Shown here in pieces: positions 1 through 9,558 of a stretch of 55,524 bases of DNA (positions are counted from its first letter, which is position 1; each line of letters starts with the position of its first letter). The DNA is from Methylophaga sp. 41_12_T18. GTDB taxonomy: Bacteria > Pseudomonadota > Gammaproteobacteria > Nitrosococcales > Methylophagaceae. The stretch is taken from contig MAAI01000020.1 in the NCBI GenBank assembly GCA_002163115.1, positions 1 to 55,524 of the forward strand, given 5' to 3'. The translations under genes were made by a program, and so were the position numbers. The notes below the pieces were generated by a model. It saw nothing but the letters and a program-made list of their open reading frames with translations, did not search any database and had not been told where the DNA came from.

Positions 1-870
<870 letters not shown>

Positions 871-906
871 TTAATTTGTTGCTGGTTACACCAGCCCTTG
901 TGAGTT

Positions 907-934
907 ATGTGGGGGAGCGAAATTGAATTTCAAG
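907..934 (-). promoter_or_regulatory. Sigma-32 (heat-shock) promoter for dnaK
   Basis: On the minus strand CTTGAAA (928-934) is followed after 13 nt by CCCCACAT (907-914). This matches the RpoH consensus CTTGAAA-N11-16-CCCCATNT. It lies between grpE and dnaK, so dnaK can be induced independently of grpE read-through. Confidence 0.85.
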
Positions 935-973
935 CCCTGAGCCCCACATTCTTGATTTATTTAGTGTTATTTT

Positions 974-1498
974 CTATTGCGAAACTACAACCATTGCTGG
1001 ACGTAATAAACGGCCATTAAATTGATAGCCTTTTTGAGCAACGGTAATCACTTGATTTGGCTCTACACCTTCAACTTCTTGCATCGCCATCGCTTGATGC
1101 AGCTCAGGATCAAAAGCTTCATTTTCTGGGTTGACTTGTTCTAGACCAAATTTACTGATCGAAGAAAGAAACATCTTCATCGTCATTTCTAAACCATCAC
1201 GTACCGTTTCTAATGATGCTTCTTCGCCAGTCGCAGCATTCATACCGAATTCCATGCTGTCATAGATCGGCAGTAACTCTGCTACAAACTTATCTAATGC
1301 ATGTTTATGGGCATTTTCTAAGTCACGAGCTTGACGACGGCGTAGGTTTTCCATTTCTGCTTTGGCACGCAGTAACTCATTCCAATGCTCGTCAGCTTTA
1401 TTACGCGCATCTTCAAGTAATGCTGTGGGATCTTCGGTAATTTCTACTTCAGGTTCAAGGTCTTCAACTTCAGTGTTGTCGATTTCTTCGTTGCTCAT
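974..1498 (-). CDS. grpE: Nucleotide exchange factor GrpE
   Basis: Co-chaperone that releases ADP from DnaK. The 174-residue product has an acidic N-terminal tail (about residues 1-35). A long helix follows with the family's RAKAEMENLRRRQ-type segment near residue 45. The C-terminal beta domain ends in NGRLLRPAMVVVS. The frame can be extended to a TTG at 1504, but the ATG at 1498 has GGAA about 7 nt upstream and is preferred. It lies upstream of dnaK on the same strand with its own heat-shock promoter. This is the usual grpE-dnaK pairing of many gammaproteobacteria, unlike E. coli where grpE is separate. Confidence 0.97.
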   Translation of the reverse strand: MSNEEIDNTEVEDLEPEVEITEDPTALLEDARNKADEHWNELLRAKAEMENLRRRQARDLENAHKHALDKFVAELLPIYDSMEFGMNAATGEEASLETVRDGLEMTMKMFLSSISKFGLEQVNPENEAFDPELHQAMAMQEVEGVEPNQVITVAQKGYQFNGRLLRPAMVVVSQ

Positions 1499-1536
1499 AT
1501 CCAAGTTCCGGGTTTGCTAATAATTGATACTTCGTT

Positions 1537-1564
1537 ATTTGGGGGTTAAAAAATCAATTTCAAG
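1537..1564 (-). promoter_or_regulatory. Sigma-32 (heat-shock) promoter for grpE
   Basis: On the minus strand CTTGAAA (1558-1564) is followed after 13 nt by CCCCAAAT (1537-1544), about 40 nt ahead of the grpE start. It has the same architecture and spacing as the element before dnaK, which argues that both are real RpoH sites. Confidence 0.85.
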
Positions 1565-1608
1565 CCTCTATCAACATTTTTCATGCTAAATAGGACTATT
1601 CGACCAAC

Positions 1609-4281
1609 TTAATTAACCTGGAGTACTTTATTTAAGGTTGTTAATAATTTGCTAAAGTCTATCGGTTTGGTTAAATAATCATCAAACCCTGCCTCATGAC
1701 CTCGTTCAACTTCTGAAACAAGTGCGTTTGCAGATAAGGCCACGACTTTTATCTGCTTAGTTAAACCTTCTTTCTTTAAAATCGACAGGGCTTCAAAACC
1801 ATCCATTTCTGGCAAGTTGATATCCATTAATATCAATTTCGGCATTTCAGCACGCACCATCTCTAAGCCGGCCTCGGCTGATTCAGCTTCTAATAATTGA
1901 TAACCTGGATAGCGGGCAAAGAATTGACGAACTAAAGTCATATTTGCCGGATTATCTTCTATATAGAGTATCTTGGTTTGCTGCTGCGGTTGTTGCTGTT
2001 CCATTTCACTATCAGACAATAACAACGACTCAGAATCAGCAACCGGTTCATCATTACTTTGCTCAACAAAAGGTAGTTCAACCCAAAAAGTACTGCCGAT
2101 GCCCAAAATACTATTCAGTCCTAATGTGCCGTTCATTAATTTAACCAACTCATTGCTAATTACCAAACCAATACCGGTGCCTTGAATCTCAGAGTCCTCT
2201 TTATCAAGACGGTTAAATGGTTCAAATAATGTCGATTGCAACTCAGACTCAATGCCATCACCACCATCTTTAATCGAAATCCTAATGATGTCATTGTCTT
2301 TACGGCGAATATCAATAACAATAAAACCTTTCGGTCTATTGTATTTAACCGCGTTAGAAAGCAAGTTCAATAATACTTGTTTCAATCTTAAGTAATCGGC
2401 TTGAACCCAAACATCCTGAGCCGAAAAACTATCTAATGTTAATCTAAGATTTAAGTTGGATAATTGAGTCTCAATCACCGGCACAATGTCAGCAATTAAA
2501 TCTGTCACATTGACGCTTTCTAAGGACACCGTCATTTTGCCACTTTCAATTCTCGCTAAATCAAGTACATCATTAATCAAATTGAGTAAATGCTTGCCCG
2601 CATCATTAATTAAGATCACCGATTCGGCTTGATCATCCGTTAACGGTTCAATCGTTAATAACTGTGAAAATCCTAAAATCGCATTTAATGGTGTTCGTAA
2701 TTCATGGCTCATTTTAGAGAGAAATTCACTTTTTGCTCGGTTGGCATTTTCTGCAATATCTTTTGCATTTTCAGCTTCAATCTTGGCCGAAATCAAATCT
2801 TGGTGATGCTGGTACCGCTCGGTTACATCACGTAATACACCGACATAATATTTACCGTCATCCAACAGCATCGGCGAAACCGTTAACTCCAATGGAAAAT
2901 GACCACCATCTTGACGACAACCACGCAGCTCACGCGAGTTATTCAGAATCACCGGTTCATGCAACGTAGAGTTTTTTAAATAATCATCATGTGCAGAACG
3001 TTCATGTTCAGGCATCAACATCGATACATTTTGGCCAATAAGCGCCTCTTTCTCATAGCCAAAAATAGCTGTTATTGCCGGGTTGGCGAGAATAATCTTG
3101 CCTTGGGCATCAATGGTAATAATGCCATCCAATGTCTGATTAAAGACCGCATCACGTTGTTGTTGAATCTGCTGTGTTTTTCGCGTAGTGCGTATATAAA
3201 AGACGGTAGCTGCAAAAATAACAATTATGATACTGATAACACCGGCAAATACTATTTTTACAATGTTATTAAATAAATAAAAGGCATCCTCTTTATCTAC
3301 CTCCGTGACAATGGCCATTTGCAACTCATCATCCCACCGCCAAGCACCAATTACTGGTACACCACGATAATCTCTATAGCCACTGACATTACTACCATCA
3401 ACGCCTTGCTGTATTGCCTGTGCCATTTTGGTTAATGGCTGGCCAAACTCAACACTCTCAAGATCAGTATGTTCTGTGAGTAGATTAATACCAGGATCGG
3501 TCATGGTTAACTGAAAAGCTGAATGGGCAGATGGCCCGTCATTTAATAAACCAATTTGTTGTAATTGCTGGCCACGCTCTAGGTGGGTCAGTAACAGACC
3601 ATCATGGTCGATACCATAAGTACCACCTCTAGAACCAGCCCATGAATGATGAAAAAGTGGATTGAAGATTTCATCTGGATCAAATTCAAATGCCAGCAAA
3701 GCAATGGTATCGCCCTTATTATCTACGATAGCGGCAAAAGACATCATGGTAGGCAATGTATCAACTATCCAACCATCCATATCTTTCCACGCTCTGGTCG
3801 CTGCAATAGAACGGCTCACTTGCGGAATGCCTCGCCAAGCCAAACTGACATTATGTTCAAGCTCTACGGGTAAGCTATCACCTCGGTCATGACCTGAACC
3901 TGACGCTAAAATAACAGCCTGTTGACTGATAATTTTATAGTCGCGATAGTTAAGTTGTTCTAATGATGCCGCCAATAACTCTTCTAAAAGATTAAGACTA
4001 TCGGCACGATGCGTTCTAGGTCTATTTTTCAGTTGGATAACGGCTGCGGCGTGTAAGTCTGCCGAGTCGGCCCAATAGCGTACGATTGCCTTGTGTTTGT
4101 TGAGCTCTTGTTTTACTTGAATAATTGCAGAATCAGTAGACGCATGAAGACGCTGAGCTAATTCAGCTTGGGTATTCTGCAACATCTGCCAGACAAGTAA
4201 AGAGGCGGACGCCATCACTGCCACTGTTAACACTGTCGCTAACAATACTGCTTTTATTTTTAATGTCAGGTTATGGAACAT
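1609..4281 (-). CDS. Membrane hybrid sensor histidine kinase (Cache-like sensor, PAS, HisKA, HATPase, receiver)
   Basis: Inner-membrane sensor kinase of 890 residues. It has a transmembrane helix at about 10-32, a large periplasmic region (35-335) resembling a double-Cache fold, and a second helix at about 341-363. A PAS domain follows (about 376-490) with GYEKEALIGQNVSMLMP. The HisKA box SHELRTPLNAILGF places the phosphorylated His near 526. The HATPase has N-box LLNLLSNAVKYN and GTGIGLVISNEL (about 640-735). A C-terminal receiver (about 770-885) carries LILMDINLPEMDG with Asp near 820. No HPt domain or output regulator is adjacent, so the phosphorelay partner must be elsewhere. The ligand is unknown. 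It stands alone between grpE and dnaQ. Confidence 0.9.
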   Translation of the reverse strand: MFHNLTLKIKAVLLATVLTVAVMASASLLVWQMLQNTQAELAQRLHASTDSAIIQVKQELNKHKAIVRYWADSADLHAAAVIQLKNRPRTHRADSLNLLEELLAASLEQLNYRDYKIISQQAVILASGSGHDRGDSLPVELEHNVSLAWRGIPQVSRSIAATRAWKDMDGWIVDTLPTMMSFAAIVDNKGDTIALLAFEFDPDEIFNPLFHHSWAGSRGGTYGIDHDGLLLTHLERGQQLQQIGLLNDGPSAHSAFQLTMTDPGINLLTEHTDLESVEFGQPLTKMAQAIQQGVDGSNVSGYRDYRGVPVIGAWRWDDELQMAIVTEVDKEDAFYLFNNIVKIVFAGVISIIIVIFAATVFYIRTTRKTQQIQQQRDAVFNQTLDGIITIDAQGKIILANPAITAIFGYEKEALIGQNVSMLMPEHERSAHDDYLKNSTLHEPVILNNSRELRGCRQDGGHFPLELTVSPMLLDDGKYYVGVLRDVTERYQHHQDLISAKIEAENAKDIAENANRAKSEFLSKMSHELRTPLNAILGFSQLLTIEPLTDDQAESVILINDAGKHLLNLINDVLDLARIESGKMTVSLESVNVTDLIADIVPVIETQLSNLNLRLTLDSFSAQDVWVQADYLRLKQVLLNLLSNAVKYNRPKGFIVIDIRRKDNDIIRISIKDGGDGIESELQSTLFEPFNRLDKEDSEIQGTGIGLVISNELVKLMNGTLGLNSILGIGSTFWVELPFVEQSNDEPVADSESLLLSDSEMEQQQPQQQTKILYIEDNPANMTLVRQFFARYPGYQLLEAESAEAGLEMVRAEMPKLILMDINLPEMDGFEALSILKKEGLTKQIKVVALSANALVSEVERGHEAGFDDYLTKPIDFSKLLTTLNKVLQVN

Positions 4282-4412
4282 TTATCTGCTTCCCATACAT
4301 TATTTTTGAATACTGGTTATAGCCTTATAGAAGCACGGTTATCATGCGCCCGAATATAGGCGATGACAATCAAGCTACAGCTCTCGTTAGCTTATCATTA
4401 AACTTGAAATAT

Positions 4413-5144
4413 CTATTTTGCCAACCATACACACTCACCATTACTGGCCTTTTGTAGTCGTTGCAAATTTTCTTCATGGGCATTCAATTCAGCTTCATTA
4501 GCCTTAATCACCCGTAATGGTTGCCGATCTTTTTTCACTACCACATTGTCACTATTGGCCGTTGATTTAAGCTGTTTAGGCTCTTCAGCAGTTAAGGTCA
4601 AACTAACTTGGCCACCGGTCATCGCCAAATAAACATCGGCTAAAATTTCGGAATCGAGTAAAGCCCCATGTAACTCTCGATTCGAATTATCGATGTCATA
4701 GCGACGACACAAAGCATTAAGATTATTTTTTTGGCCAGGGTGTTTATCACGCGCCAATTTAAGCGTATCAAGAATTGAGGCAACATCACCGACACGCTGT
4801 GCTTGTCCGGCTAACTTTGCCAGTTCATGATTTAAAAAACCAACATCAAACGCTGCGTTATGAATGATCAGTTCAGCACCGGCAATAAACTGCATGAAAT
4901 CAGCAGCAACGTCAGCAAACTTGGGTTTATCAGCCAAAAACTCACTGGTAATACCATGCACTTCCTGAGCACCAGCATCAATTTCACGTTGTGGGTTTAT
5001 ATATTGATGAAAGGTTTCGCCAGTTGCTCGGCGATTAATCAGCTCTACACAACCAATTTCAATAATACGATGATCATCAGCCGTACTTAAACCGGTCGTT
5101 TCGGTATCGAGGACTACTTGACGTTTTACTTGTTGCTCAGCCAT
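4413..5144 (-). CDS. dnaQ: DNA polymerase III epsilon subunit (3'-5' proofreading exonuclease)
   Basis: Proofreading subunit of the Pol III core. The 243 residues include ExoI DTETTGL near residue 13, the ExoII region with HNAAFDVGFL near residue 95, and ExoIII HGALLDSEILADVYL near residue 160, where the catalytic His and Asp of the DEDDh class sit. The C-terminal 70 residues are the less conserved tether that binds the alpha subunit. It is separated from rnhA by 7 nt on the same strand. In E. coli dnaQ and rnhA are divergent neighbours. Here they are co-directional, with rnhA upstream. Confidence 0.96.
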   Translation of the reverse strand: MAEQQVKRQVVLDTETTGLSTADDHRIIEIGCVELINRRATGETFHQYINPQREIDAGAQEVHGITSEFLADKPKFADVAADFMQFIAGAELIIHNAAFDVGFLNHELAKLAGQAQRVGDVASILDTLKLARDKHPGQKNNLNALCRRYDIDNSNRELHGALLDSEILADVYLAMTGGQVSLTLTAEEPKQLKSTANSDNVVVKKDRQPLRVIKANEAELNAHEENLQRLQKASNGECVWLAK

Positions 5145-5151
5145 CTTTATA

Positions 5152-5595
5152 TCAACCTTTTGCTGCTATTTTCTCGCGAGCAGTCACTGCCAACTGATCC
5201 GCACGTTCATTTTCAGGATGACCTTGATGACCGCGTACCCACTCCCATTTTAACGAATGAATCTGTGCGGCGGTATCCATTCGCTGCCAAAGATCAACAT
5301 TTTTAACCGGCTTTCTACTTGCTGTCATCCAGTTTTTTTTCTTCCAGCCCGCCAGCCATTCCGTCATGCCTTTTAAAACATATTGTGAATCAGTAGTAAT
5401 GGTTACTTTACAAGGCCGAGTTAAGGCTTCTAAAGCCACAATCACCGCCATCATTTCCATCCGGTTGTTGGTGGTATCTTTATCACCGCCAGATAACTCT
5501 TTTTCAGTGTCTTTCGAACGCAAAATAGCGCCCCAGCCACCCGGACCAGGGTTACCACTACAAGCACCATCAGTATAAATTTCTACGTCATCCAT
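5152..5595 (-). CDS. rnhA: Ribonuclease HI
   Basis: Degrades the RNA strand of RNA:DNA hybrids in replication and R-loop removal. The product is 147 residues, close to the E. coli length of 155. The acidic active site is intact: [16 protein letters not shown] (first Asp), NNRMEMMAV (Glu), TDSQYV (second Asp) and the C-terminal [14 protein letters not shown] (final Asp). The ATG at 5595 gives the normal N-terminus. It is followed after 7 nt by dnaQ, probably as one transcript, and preceded by a methyltransferase in the same direction. Confidence 0.97.
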   Translation of the reverse strand: MDDVEIYTDGACSGNPGPGGWGAILRSKDTEKELSGGDKDTTNNRMEMMAVIVALEALTRPCKVTITTDSQYVLKGMTEWLAGWKKKNWMTASRKPVKNVDLWQRMDTAAQIHSLKWEWVRGHQGHPENERADQLAVTAREKIAAKG

Positions 5596-5665
5596 TTTAT
5601 AACTCTCAATAATATCGGCTTATTATGAATGAATGCGGTGTTAATCAAAACCATACTTACGTTAA

Positions 5666-6391
5666 TCATTCAGATTTTGACGACCACCGACTAACGGTTT
5701 TTTTAATAAAACGACCAGAAGGAAATAACTGTTTATAACGCCAATGCAAGTGAATTGGCGTAAGCGGGATGGTTCGCTTAGTCGCCACTAACACGGTCAC
5801 GCCACCAAAAAAGGGCCAAAATCGTTTTCCCCACCGCTCCATAATTGAAAAACGTGCCAGCCACTCTGCCGTGCGAACTGGCGGTCTAAACATTATTTTT
5901 TTAACATCAATAACTTCAAAATTTAACAACCGTAGCCAATCTTTAACTCTTACTTGTGAAAAATAATGGCCCTGCCATGGCAAGGTATCTTGATAAGACA
6001 ACAATCGACGTAAGCCCCACAAACTAAGTGGATTAAAACAGCATAAAACCACGGTACCATCGGCAACTAATACGCGGTCGACTTCACGTAATACTTGATG
6101 AGGATCCGTTGAAAACTCTAAAACATGAGGCAGTAAGACAGTATCAATACTATGACTTTTAAAAGGTAGGCTTTCGGCTTGGCCATCTAAAGAAAATGCT
6201 GGGTCCATCACAATTTGATTGCTTGCATCAGTCAGCTGGGGCAGCAAGACGGTAGAACCATAAACTTGCAATTGAAAATGGCCATAAAAGTGTGCTTTTA
6301 GGCACTGTAATAAGTCCTTCTCTTCCAACAATACCAATTGGCCTAAAGGACTTTGCCACCACTGAGCCATCATCTTAGTTTCAACTGACAT
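5666..6391 (-). CDS. Class I SAM-dependent methyltransferase (YafS-like)
   Basis: Predicted SAM methyltransferase of 241 residues. The core includes LPFKSHSIDTVLLPHVLEFS (about residues 75-94) and VLREVDRVLVADGTVVLCCFNP, the motifs around the SAM site of the Methyltransf_11 family. The classical Gly-rich motif I is weak. In E. coli the methyltransferase-like gene yafS lies between gloB and rnhA, and the same order here supports orthology. The substrate is unknown. Its start lies 31 bp from the divergently oriented gloB start, so the two promoters must overlap or lie inside coding sequence. Confidence 0.85.
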   Translation of the reverse strand: MSVETKMMAQWWQSPLGQLVLLEEKDLLQCLKAHFYGHFQLQVYGSTVLLPQLTDASNQIVMDPAFSLDGQAESLPFKSHSIDTVLLPHVLEFSTDPHQVLREVDRVLVADGTVVLCCFNPLSLWGLRRLLSYQDTLPWQGHYFSQVRVKDWLRLLNFEVIDVKKIMFRPPVRTAEWLARFSIMERWGKRFWPFFGGVTVLVATKRTIPLTPIHLHWRYKQLFPSGRFIKKTVSRWSSKSE

Positions 6392-6422
6392 ATAATCAAC
6401 CTCAAACTATCCACTATCAAAG

Positions 6423-7199
6423 ATGTCTATGCTATCTATTCAAGCTGTCCCAGCCCTTACAGATAATTATATATGGCTTATTAAATCAGAAGATACTGAT
6501 GACGTCATTATTATTGATCCCGGTGAATCAGCGCCCGTTATCTCGGTTTTAAATGAGCAACACCTCACTCCTGTTGCCATCCTTAATACCCACTATCACT
6601 ATGATCATATTGATGGCATTGCCGCGCTAGTTGAGCGCTATCAGCTGCCCGTTTTTGGGCCTAAAAATAGCTTTATTCCAAAGTTAACCCATCCACTAGA
6701 AGAATGTCAGCAACTGACTATTCATCCTAGCTTTCCCGACTTTAAGATCATTAACATCCCAGGTCACACCGCACAACATATCGGCTACTTAGTTGATGGC
6801 ATGTTGTTTTGTGGGGATACGCTGTTTGCTGCAGGTTGTGGCCGTTTATTAGGCGGCACAGCAGCACAACTGTTTCATTCCTTACAACAAATCTGTCAGT
6901 TGCCTAGGACGACAAAAATATTTTGTAGCCATGAATACACTCTCGCTAACTTACAGTTTGCATTAACTCTTGAACCTAATAATGCAGCAATAAACCAACG
7001 TATTCTAACGACTGAGAAATTACGTCATTTAAATCAACCTAGTTTGCCAACGACTCTTGAACTAGAGTTCGAAACTAACCCTTTTTTACGCTGTGATCAT
7101 CACGATGTAATCCATGCCGCGGAATCTTTCTGTACACAAACGTTAACCAATCCACTTGATGTATTTACAGTAATTCGAGCGTGGAAAGATAGCTTCTAG
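6423..7199 (+). CDS. gloB: Hydroxyacylglutathione hydrolase (glyoxalase II)
   Basis: Hydrolyses S-D-lactoylglutathione to D-lactate and glutathione, the second step of methylglyoxal detoxification. The 258 residues show the metallo-beta-lactamase binuclear metal motif THYHYDHIDG near residue 57, then NIPGHTAQHIGYL, a metal-bridging Asp in FCGDTLFAAGCGRLLGG, and CSHEYTLANLQFA with a further metal-ligand His. The C-terminal HAGH domain is present. A second ATG lies two codons downstream, so the start is uncertain by two residues. It is divergent from the methyltransferase gene. Confidence 0.96.
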   Translation: MSMLSIQAVPALTDNYIWLIKSEDTDDVIIIDPGESAPVISVLNEQHLTPVAILNTHYHYDHIDGIAALVERYQLPVFGPKNSFIPKLTHPLEECQQLTIHPSFPDFKIINIPGHTAQHIGYLVDGMLFCGDTLFAAGCGRLLGGTAAQLFHSLQQICQLPRTTKIFCSHEYTLANLQFALTLEPNNAAINQRILTTEKLRHLNQPSLPTTLELEFETNPFLRCDHHDVIHAAESFCTQTLTNPLDVFTVIRAWKDSF

Positions 7200-7205
7200 C
7201 GCCTC

Positions 7206-7235
7206 ATTGCAAATGCGAACGATTTAGATTACTAT
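7206..7235 (+). promoter_or_regulatory. Promoter-like element shared with the next gene (ATTGCAAAT-N12-GATTACTAT)
   Basis: ATTGCAAAT (7206-7214) and GATTACTAT (7227-7235) are separated by 12 nt. Read as a sigma-70 promoter, TTGCAA (7207-7212) and TACTAT (7230-7235) are spaced by 17 nt. Both arms and their spacing recur exactly at 8374-8403, ahead of the other VPLPA-CTERM gene. It lies 135 nt before the protease start codon. Confidence 0.6.
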
Positions 7236-7369
7236 GAATAATGTCAAGCTATTTCCTTACCTGCTTTCACTATAACTTGACGATAATAGATAGTATCGCG
7301 CTTTTCTTGGCCAACTTCTTGTGCAAGCACTAGCGCAATAAGTTGGCAAGTAATCAAGAGAGGTTTTTC

Positions 7370-8308
7370 ATGAATAACGGACTATCAGCTAGCATCCAAC
7401 GTCTAGTAATTGGTTTAGTAGCGGCATTAGTTTCCAGCAATGTCGCTGCTGTTAGTATTAATTTCGACTACCAATTCGATACTAGTGGGTTCTTTACTAA
7501 TCTTAATACCGGCGAAGCCATCACTGAACGTCGGCAAGCACTCGATCTCGCTGCGTCATACTACGAAGGCTTCACCGATAACTTAACCACCATCCAATCA
7601 CATAATAGTAATACTTGGTCAGTTTCAATTACCAATCCTGGCAATATATCCCAGCAAGTTACTTTAGTTGATGAAACCATCAACCAAGACACTATTAAAA
7701 TTTTTGTCGGCGGTTCAAGTTCATACCCTGGAGTGCTTGGCTTTGCTGGCACGGGCTCTGTTAGTGCATCAGGTACAGCTGAATTTACAAACTCAGTAAT
7801 CAATAGAGGACAGGGCAGTGGCGATTATGGCATCTGGGGAGGTTATGCTTGGTTTAATGCTGTGCATGATTGGTCATTTTCAACCGATGCTAATGATCTT
7901 ACATCCAGTTCACCCGACTTTTTAACTACCGCAATTCATGAAATTGGCCATATATTAGGTTTTGGCACTGCCGACAGTTGGTTCTCAAACATTGAAAATG
8001 GCTTCTTTACCGGCTCAAACTCAATAGCCAGTTTTGGTGATGCAATTCCCGTCGATCCATTCTCATCTCATTGGGCAGAGGGCACCATGAGTACGGTTGA
8101 TGGTTTAGTACAAGAAACATTGATGGATCCATCAACCCCATATGGAACCCGGCAATTACTGACTGAACTTGATTATGCCGGCTTTGCTGATATCGGCTGG
8201 CAACTCACAGCGGTTCCTTTGCCTGCCTCTATATGGCTATTTTCACTTGTAATTCCACTGCTTCGTTTTCGTAATGTCAGTCTAACCAACCATCGCGACA
8301 AACAATGA
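7370..8308 (+). CDS. Secreted zinc metalloprotease with VPLPA-CTERM sorting signal
   Basis: A signal peptide (about residues 1-28, ending near SNVAAV) is followed by a secreted domain with zinc site HEIGHILGFGTADSW near residue 190. This has the HExxHxxGxx(D/H) form of metzincin-like proteases. The C-terminus VPLPASIWLFSLVIPLLRF plus a basic tail is a VPLPA-type PEP-CTERM signal, processed by an exosortase in known systems. No exosortase is in the window. The frame is open from a TTG at 7343, but the ATG at 7370 follows AGAGAGG and starts the signal peptide, giving 312 residues. The substrate is unknown. The gene is paired with another VPLPA-CTERM gene behind an identical promoter-like element. 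Confidence 0.85.
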   Translation: MNNGLSASIQRLVIGLVAALVSSNVAAVSINFDYQFDTSGFFTNLNTGEAITERRQALDLAASYYEGFTDNLTTIQSHNSNTWSVSITNPGNISQQVTLVDETINQDTIKIFVGGSSSYPGVLGFAGTGSVSASGTAEFTNSVINRGQGSGDYGIWGGYAWFNAVHDWSFSTDANDLTSSSPDFLTTAIHEIGHILGFGTADSWFSNIENGFFTGSNSIASFGDAIPVDPFSSHWAEGTMSTVDGLVQETLMDPSTPYGTRQLLTELDYAGFADIGWQLTAVPLPASIWLFSLVIPLLRFRNVSLTNHRDKQ

Positions 8309-8373
8309 TCCTGACGAACAGCTAGCTACGGTCTTAATAACCAACCTAAGTCATTAAAAATCCTCACAAATCA

Positions 8374-8403
8374 ATTGCAAATCTAAATGCGATCGATTAC
8401 TAT
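8374..8403 (+). promoter_or_regulatory. Second copy of the ATTGCAAAT-N12-GATTACTAT promoter-like element
   Basis: ATTGCAAAT (8374-8382) and GATTACTAT (8395-8403) have the same 12-nt gap as the copy at 7206-7235, while the spacer sequence differs. The TTGCAA/TACTAT hexamers are 17 nt apart. It lies 81 nt ahead of the start of the next VPLPA-CTERM gene. Conserved arms with an unconserved spacer are what a promoter or dimeric operator would leave. Confidence 0.6.
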
Positions 8404-8483
8404 TTGTATTGAGTGGAGCGAAAACGCGCAATGTCACGTTAAAAGGGTGCGCAAGTTTTAAAAACTTTCTCAAGGATTAAACA

Positions 8484-9170
8484 ATGAAAAAATCATTATT
8501 ATTGAACTTGTCACTCACCGCCATGTTAGCTTTTAGTGCACAAGCATTTTCTGCATCAACTTCTTTTGTCGAGCCTACAGACTGGGAACGCGGTGATGCC
8601 GATACAATTTATGCTCAATGGGAAACCATTGATGGCGCACCTTATGATGGCACGCCAGATGTTGCCGGCAGCCAAGGTTATACCGCTGCAGGCCTAGTAA
8701 CTAATAATACTGGAGGATTCATCACTGGTGGTGGTCTAGGCGGTAATATTTATTCTCTGGATACCGGTGACTTCACCGCTTATGTAGCTGCAGCTTCAGC
8801 AATTACAGGCCCTGTAACGGTAGCACTGCAAATTGCCACTTTAGGTACAGCACTTGATAATGCCTCTGTAGTATTGAATAACATTGTAGCTGACTCAATC
8901 ACTACTTTATTTTCTGGCCCATCAGGTAGTGCTTTTGGTGGTGATGCAACTGAAACACTATTTATCTGGGAATTAACTGCAGGTTTAACAAGCTATGTGT
9001 TTGACTTTCTAGCGACGGGTGGGCACATGTCATTAGATGCTATTGCAATTGATGTTGGTGCAGCAGCTATACCTACAACACCAAGCGCAGTACCTGTTCC
9101 AGCTGCGGCATTATTGTTTGGCCCAGCTCTTTTAGGTATGGTTGGATTTAGACGTAAATTAAAAGCGTAA
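8484..9170 (+). CDS. VPLPA/PEP-CTERM surface protein of unknown function
   Basis: The product is 228 residues. A clear signal peptide (1-24, ending AQAFSA) precedes a Gly/Ala/Thr-rich domain without recognisable enzyme motifs. The C-terminal sorting signal is VPVPAAALLFGPALLGMVG followed by FRRK. Cysteine is absent, as is common for extracellular matrix proteins. AAGGATTAA lies ahead of the ATG. A strong terminator follows immediately. It is probably anchored or released at the cell surface together with the upstream metalloprotease, and may be that enzyme's substrate or partner (inference from context only). Confidence 0.8.
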   Translation: MKKSLLLNLSLTAMLAFSAQAFSASTSFVEPTDWERGDADTIYAQWETIDGAPYDGTPDVAGSQGYTAAGLVTNNTGGFITGGGLGGNIYSLDTGDFTAYVAAASAITGPVTVALQIATLGTALDNASVVLNNIVADSITTLFSGPSGSAFGGDATETLFIWELTAGLTSYVFDFLATGGHMSLDAIAIDVGAAAIPTTPSAVPVPAAALLFGPALLGMVGFRRKLKA

Positions 9171-9190
9171 TAAGGGATTCTTCTCTCAAC

Positions 9191-9224
9191 AAAAAGCCGC
9201 CTCATGTTTGAGGCGGCTTTTTTA
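9191..9224 (+). terminator. Rho-independent terminator after the VPLPA-CTERM gene
   Basis: Perfect stem AAAAAGCCGCCTCA / TGAGGCGGCTTTTT with a 4-nt loop and a T-run on the plus strand. It closes the two-gene VPLPA-CTERM unit. Confidence 0.95.
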
Positions 9225-9351
9225 TTTGTAAATTAAAGTCATTTAGAGCTTATTTATTAAGAGCTACAACCTACCACACTAAACTTTTTAATTACGGGTA
9301 GTAGAAAAGGTCTCCTTTGCCTCCAAATTTCAGCTATAAACATTCCCAACT

Positions 9352-9558
9352 ATGTTTGGCACGAAAACACTGGAACCAGATGTCCTATTCAACACTGCAA
9401 CACCTCCAATCCTCGCTAACAGTTGGCAATGACTATCAACCATTGATTGGTCGCTATATAACGCCCTTAATGGAACAGGCCCCATTGAGGGCGAAATGAT
9501 TTACGACCATATGAACCTTGATCCTTTATTACGCCTCTTACCCGCACTCATCAACTAA
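9352..9558 (+). pseudogene. Small broken gene with in-frame TGA
   Basis: One frame reads 26 codons from an ATG at 9352, meets TGA at 9430-9432, then continues 41 codons to TAA at 9556-9558. The second half (including ALNGTGPIEGEMIYDHMNL and LLRLLPALIN) has ordinary protein composition, so this looks like a gene remnant or sequencing error. I do not recognise the family. A different open frame over 9317-9499 looks like a shadow. Its end overlaps the convergent receptor gene by 4 nt. Nothing else was seen between 9225 and 9554. Confidence 0.4.

Noticed and set aside
7212-7230. Possible Fur box upstream of the metalloprotease (and 8386-8404 upstream of the second VPLPA-CTERM gene)
   Set aside because: Only 12 of 19 positions fit the Fur consensus at each site, whereas the shared ATTGCAAAT-N12-GATTACTAT arms explain the similarity better.
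9430-9432. In-frame TGA as a selenocysteine codon
   Set aside because: No SECIS-like hairpin was seen just downstream and the frame matches no known selenoprotein. A broken gene is simpler.
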